From the NCBI GenBank assembly GCA_902553695.1, contig CACDLR010000002.1, positions 1-50,457 of the forward strand: a stretch of 50,457 nt of DNA. The letters are read 5' to 3'. Shown in pieces: positions 47,716 through 50,457 of this stretch. The notes under the pieces were generated by a model. That model saw nothing but the letters and a program-made list of their open reading frames with translations, had not been told where the DNA came from and did not search any database. The position numbers and the translations under genes are program-made. Position 1 is the stretch's first letter. Each line of letters opens with the position of its first letter. The stretch comes from an uncultured Pelagibacteraceae bacterium. GTDB lineage: Bacteria; Pseudomonadota; Alphaproteobacteria; Pelagibacterales; Pelagibacteraceae.

Positions 47716-48270
47716 TTGACTGACCAAAAAGTAACATTTGCAAGCACAAATAGTTATTCGCAAGCATTATACGAGCTTGGAAATGAAGCTGGCTCATTAA
47801 GTGAGATTGAGAACCAGGCTTTAGCTATCCTTAAATTAGTTTCAGAAAATGAAGAAGTTAAAAACTTTATAAAAAATCCAACAAACAAAATTGAACAACA
47901 AGCAGCTGCATTTGATTTAATTTCAGACAAATTAAATTTAAATAAGTTATTAAAAACATTTTTAAATTTTGTAATTACAAAAAGACGACTCTTTTATATA
48001 GAGAAGATAATTGAGGACTTTATTGATACTTGTTCAAAGAACAGAGGTGAAATAAAAGCAGATCTTTCATCATCTAAAGAATTAAATGAAACAGAAATAT
48101 TAAAAATAAAAGATGAGTTAGCTTCAAATTTTGGAGCAAATATAAAATTAAACTATAAATACGATCCAAGTTTAATAGGTGGTTTAATCATTAAAGTTGA
48201 AAGTACTATGATTGATACATCTATAAAGAGTAAATTAAAACAACTAGAAACAAAAATGGTAGAGGCATAA
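47716..48270 (+). CDS. atpH: ATP synthase F1 delta subunit
   Basis: 184 residues from a TTG start, chosen because AAGGA is 5 bases upstream and no in-frame ATG precedes the conserved core. OSCP/delta family: N-terminal helical SYSQALYELGNEAGSL, mid segment NPTNKIEQQAAAFDLIS, and the C-terminal beta part GANIKLNYKYDPSLIGGLIIKV. It links F1 to the b-subunit stalk. The stop abuts the atpA ATG with no spacer. Alphaproteobacteria place atpHAGDC apart from the F0 genes, matching this start. Confidence 0.95.
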   Translation: MTDQKVTFASTNSYSQALYELGNEAGSLSEIENQALAILKLVSENEEVKNFIKNPTNKIEQQAAAFDLISDKLNLNKLLKTFLNFVITKRRLFYIEKIIEDFIDTCSKNRGEIKADLSSSKELNETEILKIKDELASNFGANIKLNYKYDPSLIGGLIIKVESTMIDTSIKSKLKQLETKMVEA

Positions 48271-49803
48271 ATGGAAATAAATCCTTCGGAAGTTACAAAG
48301 ATATTAAAAGAACAGATAAAAAACTTTGGAGACAAAGCAGAAGTATCAGAAGTTGGACAAGTACTATCAGTAGGTGATGGTATTGCAAGGATATACGGAT
48401 TGAACAATGTTCAAGCTGGAGAAATGGTAGAATTTTCTGATGGATCTAAAGGAATGGCACTAAACTTGGAAAGTGATAACGTTGGTGTTGTAATATTTGG
48501 AGATGATAGAGCTGTAAAAGAAGGAGATACAGTAAAAAGAACTGGAGCAATTGTTGATACTCCTGTTGGAAAAGAATTATTGGGAAGAGTAGTTGATGGA
48601 TTGGGAAATCCTATAGATGGCAAAGGAGCTTTAGATAAAGGTATAAAAAGAAGCAGAGTAGAAATTAAAGCACCTGGAATTATTCCAAGAAAATCAGTAA
48701 GTGAACCAATGCAAACTGGATTGAAATCAATTGACAGTCTAGTTCCTATTGGAAGAGGTCAAAGGGAATTAATTATTGGAGATAGACAAACTGGAAAAAC
48801 AGCAGTTGCAATTGATGCAATAATTAACCAAAAAAAAATAAATGAATCTGGTGATGAAAAACAAAAATTATATTGTGTATATGTCGCGATAGGTCAGAAA
48901 AGATCAACAGTAAGACAAATAGAAAAAACATTACAAGAAGCTGGCGCGATGGAATATACAACAATTGTTGCTGCAACTGCATCAGACGCTGCCCCTCTTC
49001 AGTTTTTAGCTCCATATACAGGTTGTGCTATGGGAGAGTTTTTTAGAGATAATGGAATGCATGCTCTTATAATCTATGATGACCTTTCAAAACAAGCTGT
49101 TGCATATAGGCAAATGTCATTATTACTAAGAAGACCACCAGGAAGAGAAGCATATCCTGGAGACGTATTTTATCTTCATAGTAGATTGCTTGAAAGAGCT
49201 GCAAAATTGAGCGATGAACACGGTGGTGGATCACTTACAGCGCTACCAATTATTGAAACTCAAGGAGGAGATGTTTCTGCTTTTATTCCAACAAATGTTA
49301 TTTCAATTACCGATGGTCAAATATTCTTAGAAACAGAACTTTTTAACCAAGGAATACGACCTGCTATTAACGTAGGTTTATCAGTATCAAGAGTTGGATC
49401 TTCAGCACAAACTAAAGCAATGAAAAAAGTTTCAGGTTCAATGAAACTTGAGCTAGCCCAATACAGGGAGATGGCAGCATTTGCTCAGTTTGGTTCAGAT
49501 TTAGATGCATCTACTCAAAAATTATTAAATAGAGGTTCAAAATTAACAGAACTTCTTAAACAAAGACAATATTCACCAATGACAGTTGCTGAGCAGGTGA
49601 TTTCAGTTTTCTGCGGAGTAAGGGGTCACCTAGATGATATTGAGCAAAAAGATATAGCAAATTTTGAATCTAAAATTATCGAAAAATGTAAATCAGAAAA
49701 ACCAGAAATAATTAATTCAATTAACTCCTCAGGTAAATTAGAGGAAGATAGTGAAAAAGCATTAACGGAATTGATTGTTGAACTTAAAAAAAACTTTAAT
49801 TAA
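48271..49803 (+). CDS. atpA: ATP synthase F1 alpha subunit
   Basis: 510 residues. Walker [14 protein letters not shown] (about 169-181), [36 protein letters not shown], and the arginine-finger region [14 protein letters not shown]. It forms the non-catalytic nucleotide sites of the F1 hexamer. Length and motifs are entirely standard. Six bases separate it from atpG. Confidence 0.99.
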   Translation: MEINPSEVTKILKEQIKNFGDKAEVSEVGQVLSVGDGIARIYGLNNVQAGEMVEFSDGSKGMALNLESDNVGVVIFGDDRAVKEGDTVKRTGAIVDTPVGKELLGRVVDGLGNPIDGKGALDKGIKRSRVEIKAPGIIPRKSVSEPMQTGLKSIDSLVPIGRGQRELIIGDRQTGKTAVAIDAIINQKKINESGDEKQKLYCVYVAIGQKRSTVRQIEKTLQEAGAMEYTTIVAATASDAAPLQFLAPYTGCAMGEFFRDNGMHALIIYDDLSKQAVAYRQMSLLLRRPPGREAYPGDVFYLHSRLLERAAKLSDEHGGGSLTALPIIETQGGDVSAFIPTNVISITDGQIFLETELFNQGIRPAINVGLSVSRVGSSAQTKAMKKVSGSMKLELAQYREMAAFAQFGSDLDASTQKLLNRGSKLTELLKQRQYSPMTVAEQVISVFCGVRGHLDDIEQKDIANFESKIIEKCKSEKPEIINSINSSGKLEEDSEKALTELIVELKKNFN

Positions 49804-49809
49804 TAAAAA

Positions 49810-50457
49810 ATGGCAAGTTTAGACGATTTAAAAAAAAGAATATCCAGCGTTAAATCTACGCAAAAAATTACTAAGGCTATGAAAATGGTTGCCGCAGCAA
49901 AGCTTAGAAGAGCACAAGAGAGTGCCGAAAGAGGAAGACCTTATTCTGAAAAAATGAATAATATAATTCTTAATCTTTCTAGTGGATTATCTGATAAAGA
50001 AAATGCCCCAAAATTACTAACTGGCTCAGGTGAAGATAAAGTTCATCTATGTGTTGTAATGACTGCAGACAGAGGACTTTGTGGTGGATTTAACTCAAAT
50101 ATAATTAAAAAAGCAAAATCATATTTTAAAAAATTATCTGATAATGGAAAAACTTTAAAAATTATTACTGTTGGTTCTAAAGGATATGACCAGCTTAAAA
50201 GAGTTTACAAAGATAATATAATTGAAAAAATTTCATTCAAAGAATCTAAAAACGCAAACTATTTTGATGCTGATAAGGTTGGAAAAATCATTATTGAAAA
50301 ATTTGAAAATAAAGAATTTGATGTGTGTACTATTTTTTATAACCAATTTAAAAATGTAATAACTCAAATACCACAAGAACAACAAATAATACCTTTAAAA
50401 ATGACTGAAGATGAAACAAATAAATCAGAGGAGAGTTATGAGTTTGAGCCTGATGAA
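49810..50457 (+). CDS. atpG: ATP synthase F1 gamma subunit, partial
   Basis: The ATG at 49810 opens a frame of 216 codons that runs off the right edge. The N terminus SLDDLKKRISSVKSTQKITKAMKMVAAAKLRRAQ is the conserved gamma coiled-coil start, and VVMTADRGLCGGFNSNI is the second signature. Gamma is the rotating central stalk of F1. About three quarters of the gene is present; the C-terminal coiled-coil half lies beyond the window. Confidence 0.97.
   Translation, partial: MASLDDLKKRISSVKSTQKITKAMKMVAAAKLRRAQESAERGRPYSEKMNNIILNLSSGLSDKENAPKLLTGSGEDKVHLCVVMTADRGLCGGFNSNIIKKAKSYFKKLSDNGKTLKIITVGSKGYDQLKRVYKDNIIEKISFKESKNANYFDADKVGKIIIEKFENKEFDVCTIFYNQFKNVITQIPQEQQIIPLKMTEDETNKSEESYEFEPDE

Overview
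The window looks like a chromosomal segment of a SAR11 alphaproteobacterium (Candidatus Pelagibacter or a close relative). The evidence is the very AT-rich sequence, the near absence of intergenic space (many 1-8 bp gene overlaps and no gene-free gap over 300 bp), TTG/GTG starts, and the gene content: dmdC-dmdB-dmdA for the marine osmolyte DMSP, TRAP transport, and the alphaproteobacterial atpHAG order. This is inferred from gene content, not from a database match. I see no rRNA, tRNA, CRISPR, insertion sequence or phage gene.

Layout. 1-658: partial yciB-like septation gene (minus strand) and hspQ. 728-788: a strong hairpin with a G-free, C-rich loop. 829-4945: ccmCDEFGH, cytochrome c maturation system I, followed by a PagL-like outer-membrane lipid A deacylase. 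5484-16207: an organic-acid module with two tandem FMN-dependent 2-hydroxyacid dehydrogenases, an aminotransferase, a GlcD-type FAD dehydrogenase, an NAD(P)-dependent D-2-hydroxyacid dehydrogenase, a TakP-like TRAP transporter (binding protein, then a terminator, then dctQ and dctM), an amidase and a previously untracked 58-residue membrane protein. 16227-18533: EamA transporter, alpha/beta hydrolase and an unknown secreted protein. 18526-20267 (minus): ftsY and dapF. 20292-23504: promoter, GC-rich structured leader RNA, ffh, rpsP, trmD, rplS. 23527-26634: leuCDB. 26661-31165: dmdC, a frameshifted dmdB, dmdA. 31186-45607: asd, then a nearly complete lower TCA block, sdhCDAB-mmsA-mdh-sucCD-sucAB-lpd. 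45651-47609: priA. 47716-50457: atpH, atpA, partial atpG.

How it works together. The window joins carbon entry (2-hydroxy/2-oxo acids through the TRAP module, DMSP through Dmd enzymes) to the TCA cycle, respiratory chain (SDH, cytochrome c maturation) and ATP synthase. ffh and ftsY, the two SRP GTPases, lie divergently about 1 kb apart (with dapF between).

Most worth a second look: the three-way-junction-like RNA upstream of ffh with a mutually exclusive alternative fold (20338-20415); the hairpin upstream of ccmC (728-788); the single-base frameshift in an A6 run of dmdB (28737-28742); active-site divergence between the tandem FMN dehydrogenases; and acidic/Lys/Ala tails on ribosomal proteins S16 and L19, the former built from a 48-bp tandem repeat.
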